DNA from: Bombus terrestris
Lineage: Eukaryota > Arthropoda > Insecta > Hymenoptera > Apidae
Direction: 5' to 3'
Length of the DNA stretch: 64,000 nt
Assembly (NCBI RefSeq): GCF_910591885.1
Contig: NC_063274.1
Coordinates: forward strand, 9,467,725 to 9,531,724
In this document: positions 61,201-64,000 of the stretch, in pieces
Layout of the letters: every line of letters starts with the position of its first letter
Position numbering within the stretch: the first letter of the stretch is position 1
Notes under the pieces: generated by a model
Told to the model about the DNA's origin: nothing
What the model saw: the letters and a program-made list of their open reading frames with translations, nothing else
The model's database searches: none
Made by a program: the position numbers and the translations under genes

Positions 61201-64000
61201 CGTAATTTAATCTTTTCCTGTCGCTTATTGTTTTCGAAGTTTCAACGTCAATTTTTGATTCTCTTAAATGGAAGCCAATTCTCTGTCTACTGATCAAAAT
61301 TGTAAATATGTATTTGACATGTAGGTTCATTATTCATATACGGTTTATTCTATTACATAATGAATATTTTGTAAATAGTTAAATTGGACGTAATGGATGT
61401 AATTGTCAGCACGTTTATCGGATTTGTCGCCATTAGATATTCATGCAAATTTCTTTTCAGATGGAAAATATTTTTATCTATTATATTTTGGATATTTTAT
61501 ATATTTTTATATCTTCTACTCTTTTTCTCCTACTTCTGCATCTTCAAATTCTCCATAAATGCGTAAAAGTCCGCAGTATATTAATAACCTATACCAAGAT
61601 TTGACTACTGACCTATTTTTATAAATGAAAATACTCAGTGACCTATAAACAAGAATGTACGTACTTCCAGGAACTATTTCGCATTCATTGATATTACCGG
61701 ATTCCGGGAACAACACTGCAATTTAATCTAATTCGTCGTGGCGAAAGTTATTTCTTCGATCGTGAACATAACTCGTGCTGCACGTTAGCAGAAATATGAT
61801 GCGTTAATAACCGCGTGGCAATCAGTCGGCGTTATTTCGTTTCGAGGAAATTGTCGAGACGAAACTTTCGAGATCTCTTGCGACTGCCTTTGTTATTTGT
61901 TTCATTAAATTGACTCGAGCCACGCATTCGCCCGTAGCTCAGATTATTTATGACGAGGACCGGTGCTGTCTTCGTATCAGTGGTCACTGGGTGTCTCATT
62001 CATGTCCGAAATTAGGAAAACAGTGGCGGTGTAATTTCCGGTCGTTGGCCAAATACCGGTGCACACAGACTTTGCGCTGTTTCAATTTCGTCTACGCCCT
62101 TACTCGTCTTATAAAGCCGAGCGGTCTCGTATCATTTGCATACAATTAGCTTTATCCAAATTATTTTCGTGCGTACATTTCGCTAATCTTTACCACCGCG
62201 TATTTACCCTCCTAGGAGCAGACTCTGCTCTGTGCTTTTTGGCTTCAATGCTTTTTCAAGCTTTTTGGCTCGTACATTTCATGTTTAGAAAATAATGTTG
62301 GTGATGGCATGTGTTGGAGATCGAGAAGGATAATTAAATGTGTTGGAAGTGATAATGAGGAGACTATTGGTAGATGAGACTTTACACGTACTTGTAATTT
62401 GTAACACCTGCTTGTCAATTTGTTCAAGTCCAAATTTTACTGTGAAAAGAGCTCGTTGAATAACGGTATAGGTAGGCACACATAAAATGTAAAATGAAGC
62501 TACGTCTGAACGTGAATTTGTGTTATATAGTTTGCAGATATTATCTCTTGATGAGATACCATTAGAATTATATCTTTTCTCAAAATCATCGCTTTCATAG
62601 TGATAGAATATCGAAACTCTTAGTTCGGAATCGCGACCAATTATACGCAAGTTAGAATATATAATTCGGAATGTGCGGTGATTGGGATGTGGATGTGGCA
62701 GGAAGGCATGCGGGTAAAACGCGTTCAGAAAATTAACAGTTCGTACCGGGTAGTTTATGTACGAGCGAAATCGTGTTTCGCTCTAAAGTAACATTATTCG
62801 GGGCGAATAATGCTTTCGTTTCCGGGGGAACGCTACAAGTATAATGCAGTGCATCATTTGCCTGGAGTGGTGGGCCGCATTTAGCGTTGCCCCCTCTGGT
62901 ACACATTCGAGTTTCCGGTTTTTCATTGCGCTCAACCAATTCCCAGGCGGCTTTTAACGTTAAAAACGTTATTCGATTATTCCCAGAACGAGAGGGGATC
63001 GCAATGAATCCGGTATGTGAAAATACGATTCGCGCGTCGCGACGTCTAACCGGTTCATATATATATATACTAGATCGATAAAAAATACACATAGCGCGTG
63101 TTAACGGGTCGCTTGTTTGCAGATATCGCGTCGTTCACCAGTGAGGGGTGGTGGGCTTAAAGTATTTCGGCGTCGAGCGCCACTAATTTAATCGCACCTA
63201 ACTCTTCTCCGGAATCGACGCGTCACTCGCAGCTGTGCGCAATTTACCTTTAAAAGTAACGAATTATGTACGCCAGACGCCGCTGGATATAATTAATTTT
63301 TAGCTAGGACAGAGAGCGTCTTAGGGACGCGCCGTGTTCCTGTCGTTGGTACGCGACCATTTTCAAAACGGAGAAACTCCCCACGTTCTTGGATATTAAC
63401 GTTAAAAGCGCTCGGGGTAAGTAAAGCGTCTTCTTCGTTCTGTGAACGCCTGGTGACCTTCATTAAGGAGTAACCTCTAATCTTGTGGCAGCGTGTACGG
63501 ATAGCCAGAAGTTCACACGATTTCGGCAACGATGATATTCGCAAGGTAGCCACGAGGTGGCAATTACCACGTGTTGGGTGGTCCGGTTCTAGCGCCCAGT
63601 GCACCACCGCTGAATTAACCAAGCCGGGACGAAATACTTCTGAAGTTTGCTCGCCGGCTGGATTGCCGGCTAGCTTTCTAGTTGTAGTTACACGTTGAAG
63701 CTGTATTACAGAAGCGCCCAGACGACTTGTCTGGCAAATTCTCGAAATACCTGCCAGCTTCCATGGTCAAACGTCAAAGCGAGCTTCCTATCGTCTCTTC
63801 GTTCTCTTCTCTGTTTCCCTCTACCCGCTCCTATCCAACGATCTTCATATGACAAGATATAATTCGAAACATTAATATTCCCAACTATTAAAATTTTTAC
63901 CATAATTCCGTGGATAGATGTACTGTATAATTTGCCAGCTGCCTGCTAAAAATTAAACGCGTCACCGGCCTACGTTCGCTCCTTGAATTACACTCGAATC
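61201..64000. other. Gene-free stretch with CpG-richer end
   Basis: No recognisable gene. At 61459 a good acceptor-like aaatttcttttcag precedes an ATG frame of about 47 codons that encodes mostly Ile, Leu, Phe and Tyr, but the DNA is AT-rich and this is probably chance. From 62700 the sequence is CpG-richer. A minus-strand ATG frame of 119 codons (62733-63092) has four cysteines and no recognisable domain, and a 109-codon frame follows at 63293-63622. A donor-like GG/GTAAGTAA occurs at 63417 on the plus strand without an acceptor. A short (TA)n tract is at 63059-63070, and an octamer ATTTGCAT lies at 62134-62141. Confidence 0.45.

Noticed and set aside
61459..61602. Small ATG frame after a tttcag site, hydrophobic translation
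   Set aside because: AT-rich DNA encodes Phe, Ile, Leu and Tyr by default, and no donor or conservation evidence is available.
63405..63430. Donor-like GG/GTAAGTAA
   Set aside because: There is no acceptor upstream and no conserved-looking frame before it.
1..64000. tRNA, rRNA, snRNA, known microRNA seeds and telomeric TTAGG arrays
   Set aside because: I looked for conserved tRNA T-loop motifs, common insect microRNA sequences and TTAGG arrays by eye and found none; a covariance-model search would be decisive.

Overview
The window looks like insect nuclear DNA, most likely from a hymenopteran and plausibly a bee. It is AT-rich with many CpG dinucleotides, has scattered islands richer in G+C, and carries short non-autonomous DNA-transposon relics with TATACAGGGTG-type ends. 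There is no bacterial-style gene packing, no rRNA, no CRISPR array, and no tRNA or known microRNA that I could recognise by eye. The organism call is inference from composition and repeat style, not a sequence match.

I recognise no complete protein-coding gene. The open frames are short, mostly begin at chance starts, and often overlap on both strands. The best gene evidence is on the plus strand. A 68-nt candidate exon at 52671-52738 has a consensus-like branch point, polypyrimidine tract, 3' splice site and GTGAGT donor. A smaller candidate exon ends at 9970 with a GTAAGA donor. Their open frames are phase-compatible, so the window could be part of a very long intron or the spaced-out 5' end of one large plus-strand gene. 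On the minus strand, 16347-16688 is a 113-codon open frame with an Ig-like pattern near its C-terminal end and five cysteines. It is either an isolated exon or a relic.

Layout: 1-9.9 kb is AT-rich DNA with a GC-richer patch at 2.9-3.4 kb and an anomalous, coding-like patch at 7.75-8.17 kb. A 475-bp inverted-repeat transposon relic lies at 11.2-11.7 kb. The Ig-like frame at 16.3-16.7 kb is followed by a four-copy diverged tandem repeat at 17.8-18.05 kb. Pyrimidine-rich or GC-richer islands lie at 19.8-20.7, 26.1-26.8, 30.2-30.8, 34.2-34.9, 42.6-42.95, 46.3-46.7 and 58.6-59.2 kb. Two of these hold open frames of about 207 codons that I cannot assign. A degenerate CGAATAA/TTATTCG cluster occupies 48.0-48.6 kb. 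At 60.9-61.2 kb a cluster of POU-octamer motifs, including a perfect 18-bp palindrome, looks like a developmental enhancer.

I found no clearly new biological system. The most useful leads are the two candidate exons, the Ig-like frame, the octamer cluster, the tandem repeat and the coding-like patch at 7.75 kb.
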